This document shows, in pieces, positions 22,011-30,386 of a stretch of DNA of 33,225 nucleotides (position 1 is the first letter of the stretch; each line of letters starts with the position of its first letter). Below the pieces are notes generated by a model. That model worked only from the letters and a program-made list of their open reading frames with translations. It searched no databases and had not been told where the DNA came from. Source of the DNA: Symplocastrum torsivum CPER-KK1 (GTDB lineage: Bacteria; Cyanobacteriota; Cyanobacteriia; Cyanobacteriales; Coleofasciculaceae); the NCBI GenBank assembly GCA_019358875.1, contig JAHHIF010000077.1, positions 1-33,225 on the forward strand, given 5' to 3'. The translations under genes were made by a program, and so were the position numbers.

Positions 22011-25000
22011 ATGAACTCATATCCTATACCTAATTTGCATGAGTCACGACAAGAAAAAGCTAACTTAACACAATCTCAATTGGTTAATTCTCATGGTGAA
22101 GATAGACAGATTGGAAAATGTCAATCGCTAGATAACCAAGCTGAATTAAATTATCTCCACACGCTATATGAAAGCCTTCCTTGCATTTGCTTGACGCTTA
22201 ACGTAAGGGGGGTAATTCTTTCGGTTAGCGAATTTGGTGCGACTTATCTAGGTTTTGACCCGTTGGATTTAGTTAAGCAATTAGTTGAGTACATTGTTTA
22301 TGTAGAAGATAGAGACGACTTTCAATCGCAGCTAATCGGCTTACAGCAACAGCCGATACAAGTGAGTCAATGGGAAGCTCGTCTTATTGACAAGAATAGC
22401 AAGATTATCTGGGTAAAAGCGATCGCACGTTTAGTTCCAAACACGGAATCGAATCCAATCATCCTCCTAGTTTGTGAAGATACCACTGACCTAAAACAGA
22501 TGGAGGAGAAACAACGGGACTCACAAGAGCGACACCGGAGTAAGTTTAGAAATACTTCCGATGAAGTTTTCATTACAGATAGCACTAATATTACTGATTT
22601 AACTGACCATCAGCGAGCTGAAGTTGCGCTACGAGAGAGTGAAGAGCGCTTTCGTGTCACTTTTGAACAAGCGGCTGTTGGGATTAGTCATTGCGATTTA
22701 AATGGTCGATTTATCCGAGTTAACCAGAAATTTTGCGAGATTCTAGGTTATACCTCGGAAGAATTACTAACACGAACATTTAGCGATATTACTTTTCCAG
22801 ATGACCTGGAAGTTAGTGTTGATGGTGTGCGATCGCTTCTTGCGGGTGAAACTGCCCCTTACTCACTAGAGAAGCGCTATATCCGTAAGGATGATAGTAT
22901 CTTGTGGGGACATCAGACTGTATCGCTGGTGTCTGAGCCAACGGGTGAACCGAAGCATTTTGTGGCAGTGCTTGAAGATATTAGCGATCGCAAGCTTGCC
23001 GAAGAAGAATTACTCCACAAAACCCAAGCGCTAGCAAACTTCAGTTCCAATCTCAAAGAACTACATCGGCTTAACACAACACGATACAACAGTTTTGAAC
23101 CGCTGTTTGCTGATTATCTTAAAACAGGATGTGAAATCTTACAATTATCCATTGGTATTGTTAATCAACTTGATGGTCAGTCGTGCATCATTCGTTCTGT
23201 ACAATCTGATATTGACTGGTTAGTTCCTGGATTGGAGCTGGAATTAAAAGATATCTATTGTGCAGCAGTCGTTCAAGAACAGAAGACAATTGCCTACAAT
23301 CATGTTGGCGCAATCGAAGCACTACGAAACTATCCACTCTATCAAAATCTGAAACTAGAGTCTTATATAGGCACTCCTATATTTGTAAATAATCAAGTTT
23401 ATGGAACAATAAATTTTTCTTCAACTCAAGTGAGAAGCCCAGAATTCGAGGCTTACGAACAGGAAGTGATTGAGTTGATGGCTCAAAGTATTGGTATTTT
23501 TATCGGCGCTCATCAAGCAGAACTGGAGCGCCAGCAGGCAGAAGAAGCACTGCGACAGCAGTTTCTCCGGGAGCAGCTAGTCGGGGCAATTGCCCAACGG
23601 ATTCACCAATCTTTGAATTTAGAGGAGATTCTAAACACCACAGTAGCGGAAGTTCGGCAATTTCTCACTTGCGATCGCGTCGTTATCTTCCGCCTCAATG
23701 GGGATGGTAGTGGTGTTGTCGTCGTTGAGTCGGTTGACTCAAACTGGATACCCATTACAGGAACCATTATCAACGACCGCTATTTTGCACAAAGCTACGT
23801 TCAACTTTACAAACAGGGGCGAGTTCAAGCAGTCGAGGATATTTACAATGCTGGTTTAACCCAATGCCACGTTGATCTTTTAGCTAAGTTTCAGGCAAAA
23901 GCCAACTTGGTAGTACCGATTGTACAAGAGGAAAAATTATGGGGACTGCTGGTTGCTCAGCAGTGTGGGGAAACACGCAAATGGCAACCCTTGGACATTG
24001 ATTTGCTCAAATCTCTCTCGACGCAAGCGGGAATTGCAATTCATCAGTCTGAGCTTTATCAGCAGGCACAAACTGAAATCATTCAACGCCAGCAAGCAGA
24101 AGCAGCACTACAACAGCAGTTTCAGAGGGAACAGCTAGTCGGAGCAATTGCTCAGCGGATTCGCAAGTCGCTGAATTTAGATACGATTCTCACCTCGACT
24201 GTGGCAGAAGTGCGACAAGTCCTTGCTGCCGACCGAGTGATTATTTTTCGATTTGAACCCGGCTGGAGTGGAAACGTAGTTGTGGAATCTGTTGATTCTC
24301 CTTGGCATTCCATCCTGGGAACGAACATCCACGACCCCTGTTTTGAGAAAATGTATGTCTTGCCTTACCAACAGGGTCGGGTGAAGGCAATCGAGGATAT
24401 TTATAAGGCTAAGTTAGGGCAGTGTCATCTTGATTTACTAGTTCGGTTCCAGGTTAGAGCCAACTTGGTGGTACCAATTTTGAACGGTGAGAAGTTGTGG
24501 GGGCTATTGATTGCCCATCACTGCTCAGAACCCCGACATTGGCAGCCTTATGAAATAGACTTACTTTGTTCCTTAGCCTCCCAAGTTGCGATCGCAATTC
24601 AGCAAAGCCAGCTATATGAACAAGCTCAATCCCTAGCAAAACGAGAGCAGGCACTCAATCAGGTTACTCAAGCGATTCGCAGTTCTTTGGACTTAAACAC
24701 GATTTTTTCCACAACTGTGCGTGAGATTGGCGAACTTCTACAAGTAGACCGCGCTCACATCGTGCAATATTTACCAGAACAAAAGCTTTGGTTACATGTA
24801 TCAGAGTATGGTAGATACCCAGACCTCCCAGCGGCACTAGGAAGAGAAATTCCCGATGAAAATAATCCAATTACCGACCGACTGAAGTGCCTAGAAGTTG
24901 TCAGAATTGATAATACCGAGACTTTTGAAGACGAGGTTAATCAAGGATTAGCGCAAGCTTTTCCAGGAGCTTGGTTGCTGGTTCCCCTGCAATTTGGCTC

Positions 25001-26054
25001 CGAAATTTGGGGAAGTATTACTCTAAGGAAGGACATCGGGCCTTATTGCTGGCAAGATTCGGAGGTGGAGTTAATCTGTGCCGTTGCTGACCAAGTTGCG
25101 ATCGCAATCCAACAAGCCGAACTCTACAAGCAAAGTTGTACCGCGACAGCACAAGCCCTAAGTCAGGCTCAGCAACTGGAACTTGCCTTACAGGAACTCC
25201 AGACAGCCCAAGCGAAGTTAGTGCAAAGTGAAAAAATGTCCAGCCTCGGACAGTTGGTTGCAGGGGTGGCTCACGAAATTAATAATCCTGTCAACTTTAT
25301 CTATGCAAACTTGACCTATGCGAGTGAATACACTCAAGATCTCCTGGGCTTAATCGAGCTTTACCAGCAGCAATATCCCAATCCTACGTCAGACATTCTG
25401 GCAGAGATTGAAGCAATTGAACTGGAATTTCTGAGTGAAGACCTGCCCAAACTCCTCTGTTCAATGAAAGTTGGAGCAGAGCGGATTTATGAAATTGTGC
25501 GTAGCTTGCGTAATTTTTCTCGCCTTGCCGAAGCCGAAATAAAAGCAGTCGATATTCACGAAGGTCTAGATAGTACGTTAGTAATTTTGCAAAACCGTCT
25601 AAAGTCTGTACATGGGCATCCTGGGGCTGAGGTAATTAAAAAATACGGTAACCTCCCGAAAGTGGAGTGCTTTGCAGGACAGCTCAACCAGGTATTTATG
25701 AATTTGCTCACCAACGCAGTTGATGCTCTAGATGAGCGAGACCAAGCAAGAACACTCGAAGAAATGGAAGCCAACCCTAGTGCAATCCGAATCCATACAG
25801 AACTCCTCAAGGACGACTCTGTGGTCATCCGAATTGCGGATAATGGACCCGGAATGACACCTCAAGTTAAGCAACGACTATTCGATCCCTTTTTCACAAC
25901 TAAACCAGTGGGTGTTGGGACTGGTTTAGGGTTATCGATTAGCTATCAAATCGTCGTTGAAAAACACAAAGGGCAGCTACAGTGCTTGAGTGAGTTGGGG
26001 CAAGGTACAGAGTTTGTGATTCAGATTCCGCTGAGGCAGCTAAGCGAAGGATAA
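22011..26054 (+). CDS. Histidine kinase with two cyanobacteriochrome-type GAF domains (PAS-PAS-GAFx4-HK)
   Basis: 1347 residues, soluble. Domains: PAS1 (45-165), PAS2 with PAC (205-330), GAF1 (355-505), GAF2 (530-690), GAF3 (715-875), GAF4 (890-1040), coiled coil, then a HisKA-like dimerisation region with H1088 (GVAHEINNP) and HATPase_c (D1277 in ADNGPGM, GTGLGLS). GAF2 and GAF3 show the cyanobacteriochrome signature: the canonical chromophore Cys followed by His (C619-H620 in LTQCHVDLL; C805-H806 in LGQCHLDLL) and the strand AN-LVVPI. GAF3 also carries D775-P-C777-F, the DXCF second-cysteine motif of blue- or violet-absorbing dual-cysteine types. GAF2 has Tyr (Y591) at that position. GAF1 and GAF4 lack the Cys-His. 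There is no output receiver, and no response regulator gene adjoins it. Confidence 0.9.
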   Translation: MNSYPIPNLHESRQEKANLTQSQLVNSHGEDRQIGKCQSLDNQAELNYLHTLYESLPCICLTLNVRGVILSVSEFGATYLGFDPLDLVKQLVEYIVYVEDRDDFQSQLIGLQQQPIQVSQWEARLIDKNSKIIWVKAIARLVPNTESNPIILLVCEDTTDLKQMEEKQRDSQERHRSKFRNTSDEVFITDSTNITDLTDHQRAEVALRESEERFRVTFEQAAVGISHCDLNGRFIRVNQKFCEILGYTSEELLTRTFSDITFPDDLEVSVDGVRSLLAGETAPYSLEKRYIRKDDSILWGHQTVSLVSEPTGEPKHFVAVLEDISDRKLAEEELLHKTQALANFSSNLKELHRLNTTRYNSFEPLFADYLKTGCEILQLSIGIVNQLDGQSCIIRSVQSDIDWLVPGLELELKDIYCAAVVQEQKTIAYNHVGAIEALRNYPLYQNLKLESYIGTPIFVNNQVYGTINFSSTQVRSPEFEAYEQEVIELMAQSIGIFIGAHQAELERQQAEEALRQQFLREQLVGAIAQRIHQSLNLEEILNTTVAEVRQFLTCDRVVIFRLNGDGSGVVVVESVDSNWIPITGTIINDRYFAQSYVQLYKQGRVQAVEDIYNAGLTQCHVDLLAKFQAKANLVVPIVQEEKLWGLLVAQQCGETRKWQPLDIDLLKSLSTQAGIAIHQSELYQQAQTEIIQRQQAEAALQQQFQREQLVGAIAQRIRKSLNLDTILTSTVAEVRQVLAADRVIIFRFEPGWSGNVVVESVDSPWHSILGTNIHDPCFEKMYVLPYQQGRVKAIEDIYKAKLGQCHLDLLVRFQVRANLVVPILNGEKLWGLLIAHHCSEPRHWQPYEIDLLCSLASQVAIAIQQSQLYEQAQSLAKREQALNQVTQAIRSSLDLNTIFSTTVREIGELLQVDRAHIVQYLPEQKLWLHVSEYGRYPDLPAALGREIPDENNPITDRLKCLEVVRIDNTETFEDEVNQGLAQAFPGAWLLVPLQFGSEIWGSITLRKDIGPYCWQDSEVELICAVADQVAIAIQQAELYKQSCTATAQALSQAQQLELALQELQTAQAKLVQSEKMSSLGQLVAGVAHEINNPVNFIYANLTYASEYTQDLLGLIELYQQQYPNPTSDILAEIEAIELEFLSEDLPKLLCSMKVGAERIYEIVRSLRNFSRLAEAEIKAVDIHEGLDSTLVILQNRLKSVHGHPGAEVIKKYGNLPKVECFAGQLNQVFMNLLTNAVDALDERDQARTLEEMEANPSAIRIHTELLKDDSVVIRIADNGPGMTPQVKQRLFDPFFTTKPVGVGTGLGLSISYQIVVEKHKGQLQCLSELGQGTEFVIQIPLRQLSEG

Positions 26055-26241
26055 ACAACAGGTTCACCCCTACCAATAGTGTTTCAAGGGTGGATTTGCG
26101 TAAGTCCTGAATTTGTTACGCTTGGGGCGGCTATCTGGCAAGGCTGTGCGCTAAGAGCGCCCCACTTCGCTAACGTAGATGCGCTTGCCACTTGCGTCGA
26201 AATACCGGAGACAGCGACAAGTCAGCTTGCGATTTGAGTTC

Positions 26242-26280
26242 AAATGCCCTCTCCCTTTATGTTAAGAGGGCATTTTTATT
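26242..26280 (+). terminator. Intrinsic terminator of the sensor kinase gene (convergent with cysK)
   Basis: A perfect 11-bp stem AAATGCCCTCT (26242-26252) / AGAGGGCATTT (26265-26275) with a 12-nt loop is followed by T-rich sequence. It lies between the convergent kinase and cysK genes and could also work weakly in the opposite direction. Upstream, 26055-26240 holds only repeat-like sequence (GTGCGCTAAGAGCGC near 26146). Confidence 0.85.
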
Positions 26281-26286
26281 GCTGCA

Positions 26287-27249
26287 TTAACTCAAGACCG
26301 CAGGCACTCGTGGTTCTGGGTCTTGGAACAGGGGCGTGCTTAAGTAGCGTTCGCCAAAGCTAGGCTGAACCATGACAATCAGGCGCCCCTCGTTTTGGGG
26401 GCGTTGTGCAACTTGAATAGCGGCACATAGGGCTGCTCCGGTGGAAATACCGGAAAGTAGACCTTCTTCACGGGCAAGACGACGACCATACGCGATCGCA
26501 TCTTCATCCGTAACTGCAATTACTTCATCGATTAGCTCAACTTTGAGAACATGGGGAATAAATCCAGCTCCAATTCCCTGGATTTTGTGGGGACCTGGAC
26601 GCCCTCCTGAAAGAACAGGGCTACTAGTAGGCTCGACGGCAACAACTTGGAAACTGGGCTTCCTGGGTTTAATGACCTCAGCGACACCTGTAATAGTGCC
26701 ACCTGTACCAACACCAGAGATGAGGAAGTCCACCTGTCCATCGGTGTCTTCCCAGATTTCTTCAGCGGTTGTCTCAAAATGAATTTGTGGGTTAGCTGGA
26801 TTGTTAAACTGTTGCAGCATATAGGCATCAGGTGTCGTTTCGACAATCTCCTGTGCCCGCTGAATACAGCCGCTCATCCCCTGAATTCCTGGTGTCAGTT
26901 CTAGTTGAGCGCCATAAGCTCGTAGCATCGCCCGTCGCTCTGTACTCATGGTATCGGGCATTGTCAAAATGAGCTTGTAGCCCTTGGCAGCGGCTGCCAT
27001 CGCTAGAGCAATGCCTGTGTTTCCCGAAGTCGGTTCTACCAAAACCGTTTTTCCAGGGGTAATCTGACCCTCCCGCTGGGCCACATTAATCATACTGACA
27101 CCAATGCGGTCTTTCACGGAAGAAGAGGGGTTCATTCCCTCTAGTTTCACGAGGATACGAGCCAAACAGCCTTCAGCTTGGGGAATACGATTGAGCTGTA
27201 CTAAGGGTGTCCGACCGACGAGTTCTGTAATGTCTTGGGCAATTCGCAT
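26287..27249 (-). CDS. cysK: Cysteine synthase (O-acetylserine sulfhydrylase)
   Basis: 320 residues, normal family length. A PLP enzyme that condenses O-acetyl-L-serine with sulfide to L-cysteine in the cytoplasm, the last step of sulfur assimilation. K46 in NPSSSVKDRIG is the Schiff-base lysine, PTSGNTG (74-80) is the asparagine/substrate loop, GVGTGGTITG (180-189) is the PLP phosphate cup and SGISTGA near 265 carries the pyridine-nitrogen Ser. The N-terminus RIAQDITELVGRTPLVQLN is typical. It lies 90 bp downstream of an Rrf2 regulator on the same strand; Rrf2 proteins of the CymR type control cysteine metabolism and bind CysK in some bacteria. It could be a CysK isoenzyme such as a sulfur-responsive paralogue; other copies cannot be seen here. 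Confidence 0.93.
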   Translation of the reverse strand: MRIAQDITELVGRTPLVQLNRIPQAEGCLARILVKLEGMNPSSSVKDRIGVSMINVAQREGQITPGKTVLVEPTSGNTGIALAMAAAAKGYKLILTMPDTMSTERRAMLRAYGAQLELTPGIQGMSGCIQRAQEIVETTPDAYMLQQFNNPANPQIHFETTAEEIWEDTDGQVDFLISGVGTGGTITGVAEVIKPRKPSFQVVAVEPTSSPVLSGGRPGPHKIQGIGAGFIPHVLKVELIDEVIAVTDEDAIAYGRRLAREEGLLSGISTGAALCAAIQVAQRPQNEGRLIVMVQPSFGERYLSTPLFQDPEPRVPAVLS

Positions 27250-27339
27250 GAGTTGTTGATTGTTAGGGGTTAATTGTTAGTTGTTAGTTGTCCTTGAGCT
27301 ATTGTCATTTGCCAATGACCAATAACCAATGGCTATTGA
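27250..27339. repeat. Short tandem heptanucleotide-like repeats between cysK and the Rrf2 gene
   Basis: The spacer consists of degenerate short repeats: TTAATTGTTAGTTGTTAGTTG (about 27269-27288) and CCAATGACCAATAACCAATGG (about 27312-27332). Such STRR-type sequence is common between cyanobacterial genes. It contains no obvious terminator, so cysK and the Rrf2 gene may be co-transcribed. Confidence 0.5.
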
Positions 27340-27777
27340 CTAGATGTAATACATGATGTCTAGTTGTCGTCTGGCATCCCGCTTTTCACTTAAATCTTGG
27401 AGTGTGTATCCTTGCAAGACATCGTGAGCGCGATCGTGAACTTCCTGCCAAACTTCGCCTACGACAGCGCTTTCTACTGTTTTTGGTGGAGCATCGCTCT
27501 TAGAGGCTTTTGAGTCTAAGCCTTCTAAACAGTTAATAATATCTAAAAGTGTGATTTTCCAGGGTTCCCGCCCCAAGACATAACCTCCTTTAGCTCCCCG
27601 TTGACTACGCACCAAGCCACCACGTCTTAATGTAGCTAGGAGCTGTTCAAGATATCGATCTGGAATATTCTGCTGGGCAGCAATTTGCCGAATTTGTAGT
27701 GGCTCTCCGTCATTGTAGTGACCAGTTAGCTCTAACAGGGCTAGAAGCGCATACTCTGTCTTGCAGGAAAGTTCCAC
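27340..27777 (-). CDS. Rrf2-family transcriptional regulator (CymR-like)
   Basis: 145 residues with the Rrf2 winged helix-turn-helix: MELSCKTEYALLALLELTGH (1-20), QIRQIAAQQNIPDRYLEQLL (28-47) as the recognition region, and the wing GLVRSQRGAKGGYVLGR (54-70). The three clustered cysteines that bind the Fe-S cluster in IscR and NsrR are missing (only C5 and C83), which points to the CymR-like, metabolite- or partner-sensing branch. It sits directly upstream of cysK on the same strand, supporting control of cysteine synthesis. A -10 box and a perfect palindrome lie just upstream, suggesting autoregulation. It is separated from the upstream porin gene by a strong terminator, so it has its own promoter. 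Confidence 0.88.
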   Translation of the reverse strand: MELSCKTEYALLALLELTGHYNDGEPLQIRQIAAQQNIPDRYLEQLLATLRRGGLVRSQRGAKGGYVLGREPWKITLLDIINCLEGLDSKASKSDAPPKTVESAVVGEVWQEVHDRAHDVLQGYTLQDLSEKRDARRQLDIMYYI

Positions 27778-27810
27778 AGGTTTAATTAGGTGTGAAAGGC
27801 TACTCTTGCT

Positions 27811-27836
27811 ATTATACTACGGTTCACCACTGGTGA
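27811..27836 (-). promoter_or_regulatory. Candidate promoter and palindromic operator of the Rrf2-cysK unit
   Basis: On the minus strand TATAAT (27811-27816) forms a consensus -10 box about 34 bp before the Rrf2 ATG. Immediately upstream is a perfect palindrome TCACCA-C-TGGTGA (27824-27836) in the -10/-35 spacer area. Position and symmetry suit a repressor operator. Binding by the neighbouring Rrf2 protein is inference. No good -35 hexamer was found. Confidence 0.45.
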
Positions 27837-27855
27837 TTGATAGATTTGGGATCAG

Positions 27856-27887
27856 AAAAAAAATAGCCCTGCCTTTTGGTAGGGCTA
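27856..27887 (-). terminator. Intrinsic terminator of the proximal porin gene
   Basis: On the minus strand a 10-bp stem (TAGCCCTACC / GGCAGGGCTA, one G-U pair, TTTT-type loop) is followed by TTTTTTTT. It lies about 60 bp after the porin stop and insulates the Rrf2 gene. Confidence 0.9.
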
Positions 27888-27945
27888 GTGAATCAACGTA
27901 GAGTAATAAACGTTAGCTGTTCAGTAATGATTGACAACTACCGCT

Positions 27946-30003
27946 TTAGAACCGGAAGGTGGTTCTGAGCGTACCAATGACAGCGTCATCATCACCTTGG
28001 TTAGGAGCAGTCAGCCAAATTACACCAGGAGTCACTGAGATGTTCTCCGATACCTGGAACTTGTAGAAGGCTTCAATGTGGTAAGGGCGATCGCTGTCGC
28101 GGACAGCTACATCATCGACACCGGGAGCATCAACACTACCGAGATAGGGCTGTACACCCGCAAAGATGCCCAAAATGTTGCCTTCTTTACCGAAGTCTGA
28201 GAAGGCGACACCCGCTCCATAACTCCAGATTTCCGCACCGCCCTGATCGAGCAGGATGGCATTGGTGTAAGAACCAAAGCCACTAATTGAGATGTTGTCA
28301 CTCAATCGGAAAGCGGCTTCAATTCCGTAGGAGTTACTGACTGTAGGAACCGCGTTGTCTAAACCGCCTGTTGATAGCAATGACCCGGTTGCACTGGGAT
28401 TATTTGCAAAAAAGGTACCGACTACACCATTCTGCAACTGATCGCTGAAGGTCGTTGGTGTGGAATTCCCGCTACCACCAAGACCAAATATGGGGTTCAA
28501 ACTATCGTGATAACCGTGGACGTATGTCGCACCAATGCCGATCCGGTCGCCGAGGTTAAAGTTTAGCTGAGCTAAGGCACCGTAGTCGCCATTGAATAAG
28601 CCAGCGTCCTCACCAGGGTTAGCGGCATTTCCCGCCAAGTAGCCAACAGTTAGTGTACTTGGACCCAAGATGCTTTCTAATGGGCCAACACCAAGACTGA
28701 TTGCGGCACCTGCACCACCACCGATCCGATAAATAGGGCTTTCTGAGGCAAAGGTCGAAAGCGCACCATTACCTCCGTCCTCGTCTTGGAAGTAAGGATT
28801 CAGGGTAGGAGCGTAGTCATGATGAAGACCTCCAAAGGCAGCAACGTAAAGTCTTGAGCTGCCAAAGGGGAAGGTATACGTTAGCTTGTCTAGGGTAATA
28901 TCGTTGCCATTCTCGTATAGGTTGAAGGTTTGAGTGCCCTCGGCAGAACCAGGACTAACGTTAAAAGCCTCAAGATTACCCGCTTGCAGACGAGTCCGCA
29001 GTACATCTCGACCCGTGAAGCTGGTTTGTAGCTCTAAACGAACGCGATCGCCGAAAATGGTGTTGGTGTCATCATCATCAAACACATCATCGTCATCATC
29101 GAACACGTTGCCTAAATTAATATCTCCAAACGAATCAGTGACAGCAAAAATCACTTCCCCGACTAGTTTTGTTGTGGTGGAGAACTGATTATCTTCCAAG
29201 AACGCCACACGACCTTCTAAATCATCCACTCGTGTGCCTAATGTTGCCAGTTCTGCTTCAAATTCTTGAACTAGGCGTTGTAGCGTTTCTAAGTCTTCAC
29301 GAGTCACAAAGTCAGACACACTCGCCGCAATTAACCGCTCGACTTGCTGCAAGCAAGCATTTAATCCGGCAGCAAATTCATAGCGAGTTAAAGCTCTGTT
29401 ACCACGATAAGTGCCGTCTGGATAACCGGCAATACAGCCATAGCGCTCAACTAACGATTGCAGCGCTTCATAAGCCCAGTCTCCGGGTGAGACATCGCTT
29501 AGCTGGGTGACGTTGGTCACTTGGTCGATGGTGTTGCTGTTCCCTTCCCGGCTGTAGCGGTTGATCTGATCTAATACATTCGAGTCGGCGGGAGCGGCTG
29601 GCGTTACCTGAGCGAGTGTGGGGTTAACCCCTGGCGTTACAGACGGAATCGGAGCAAGCGCTTCCGTTTCTGGAGTTGCTAGATTTAGCTGCTGATTTTG
29701 AGTAATCGCCACTTGAGCGGGTACATTGACTTGAGCCGTCGTTGGCTCCACTAAAACTTTTGTTGCCGTTGTTGACAATTCTTGTGTCTGTTGAGCCGTT
29801 GGGGCTGTCACGCTGGCAATTGGCTGGGGTTGTTGAATTTCAACCTCGGCTGTTAGAGGTTGAACTGCTTCTGTTGGGTTGAGTTCATTCGCTGAGCTTA
29901 CACTTGTGCTATCAACAGCGCGTACTGCACCCACAGAAACTACCAGTGTTGCACCCAAGACCGCTGGGCTGACAAGCAGAGTTTTCCACAGTAATTTCGA
30001 CAT
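27946..30003 (-). CDS. SLH-domain OprB-type porin (iron-uptake porin family), copy 1
   Basis: 685 residues, outer membrane. A signal peptide (WKTLLVSPAVLGATLVVSVG, then ARAV-like VRAV about 30) precedes a ~135-residue Thr/Pro/Gln-rich periplasmic stretch, an SLH domain (167-230: VSPGDWAYEALQSLVERYGC, IAGYPDGTYRGNRALTRYEF), a coiled coil (235-272) and a C-terminal beta-barrel (277-685) ending in the aromatic RTTFRF. This is the standard cyanobacterial porin plan, in which SLH binds peptidoglycan; database names range from carbohydrate-selective OprB to iron-uptake porin. The transported solute is not deducible. The barrel starts with an Asp-rich loop FDDDDDVFDDDD (301-312) absent from the second copy. 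Residues 1-289 appear identical to copy 2; the rest diverges. Own terminator downstream. Confidence 0.9.
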   Translation of the reverse strand: MSKLLWKTLLVSPAVLGATLVVSVGAVRAVDSTSVSSANELNPTEAVQPLTAEVEIQQPQPIASVTAPTAQQTQELSTTATKVLVEPTTAQVNVPAQVAITQNQQLNLATPETEALAPIPSVTPGVNPTLAQVTPAAPADSNVLDQINRYSREGNSNTIDQVTNVTQLSDVSPGDWAYEALQSLVERYGCIAGYPDGTYRGNRALTRYEFAAGLNACLQQVERLIAASVSDFVTREDLETLQRLVQEFEAELATLGTRVDDLEGRVAFLEDNQFSTTTKLVGEVIFAVTDSFGDINLGNVFDDDDDVFDDDDTNTIFGDRVRLELQTSFTGRDVLRTRLQAGNLEAFNVSPGSAEGTQTFNLYENGNDITLDKLTYTFPFGSSRLYVAAFGGLHHDYAPTLNPYFQDEDGGNGALSTFASESPIYRIGGGAGAAISLGVGPLESILGPSTLTVGYLAGNAANPGEDAGLFNGDYGALAQLNFNLGDRIGIGATYVHGYHDSLNPIFGLGGSGNSTPTTFSDQLQNGVVGTFFANNPSATGSLLSTGGLDNAVPTVSNSYGIEAAFRLSDNISISGFGSYTNAILLDQGGAEIWSYGAGVAFSDFGKEGNILGIFAGVQPYLGSVDAPGVDDVAVRDSDRPYHIEAFYKFQVSENISVTPGVIWLTAPNQGDDDAVIGTLRTTFRF

Positions 30004-30043
30004 CTTCTCTTATCCTCACACCTTTGCAGAAAGAGTTCTTATC
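29138..30043 (-). repeat. 906-bp identical block shared by the porin pair, copy A
   Basis: Matches 31576-32481 with a constant offset of 2438 and no difference seen by eye. It covers the 5' leader and codons 1-289. The first mismatches are at 29137/31575 and 30044/32482. Confidence 0.85.
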
Positions 30044-30104
30044 ATCCTTCTTCAACAATAGTACATTGTCTGCTGTAGCAACTCTTACACATTTACGAAT
30101 TAAT

Positions 30105-30311
30105 GTGAGTTCAAATAAAAGCGGCAGAACAGATAAGCTGAAAGCACTCAACTTCATCAAGTGGATGCCTATTGTGGTGTTACTGTTGCTGCCTACCTGT
30201 GTTACAGCTTTGGTTATTATACTTGCATCAGGTTATCCCAAACTCACATTACCTAAGAGGCACTTTTTCAGAGTCCCAATAGGTAAAGACATATTCGCTC
30301 TTATAAAATAG
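30105..30311 (+). CDS. Possible small membrane protein (68 aa)
   Basis: A plus-strand frame from GTG 30105 to TAG 30309-30311 encodes a short basic N-terminus (SSNKSGRTDKLKALNFIKW), a clear hydrophobic helix (MPIVVLLLLPTCVTALVIIL) and a basic tail. It lies between the two porin genes on the opposite strand and overlaps the upstream region of copy 1. There is no Shine-Dalgarno and no recognised family, so this may be chance; the well-delimited helix between charged flanks is the only support. Confidence 0.28.
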   Translation: MSSNKSGRTDKLKALNFIKWMPIVVLLLLPTCVTALVIILASGYPKLTLPKRHFFRVPIGKDIFALIK

Positions 30312-30331
30312 CCCCACCAAAGGCAGAGCTA
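30309..30331 (-). terminator. Wobble-rich terminator of the distal porin gene
   Basis: TAGCCCCACC (30309-30318) pairs with GGCAGAGCTA (30322-30331) as a 10-bp stem with several G-U wobbles on the minus strand, followed by TTTTAT. It is homologous to the terminator at 27856-27887 and sits at a similar distance after the porin stop. The rest of 30004-30386 holds the promoter and 5' leader of copy 1; the first ~40 bp of that leader match the leader of copy 2. Confidence 0.6.
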
Positions 30332-30386
30332 GACAATCAACCTCTTTTGAGATCAGCTATTTGGTAATTTCTGCCGATGGTTCCCT

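Noticed and set aside
22011..26054. GAF1 and GAF4 of the sensor kinase as further bilin-binding domains
   Set aside because: Both lack the Cys-His pair and the AN-LVVPI context of GAF2 and GAF3.
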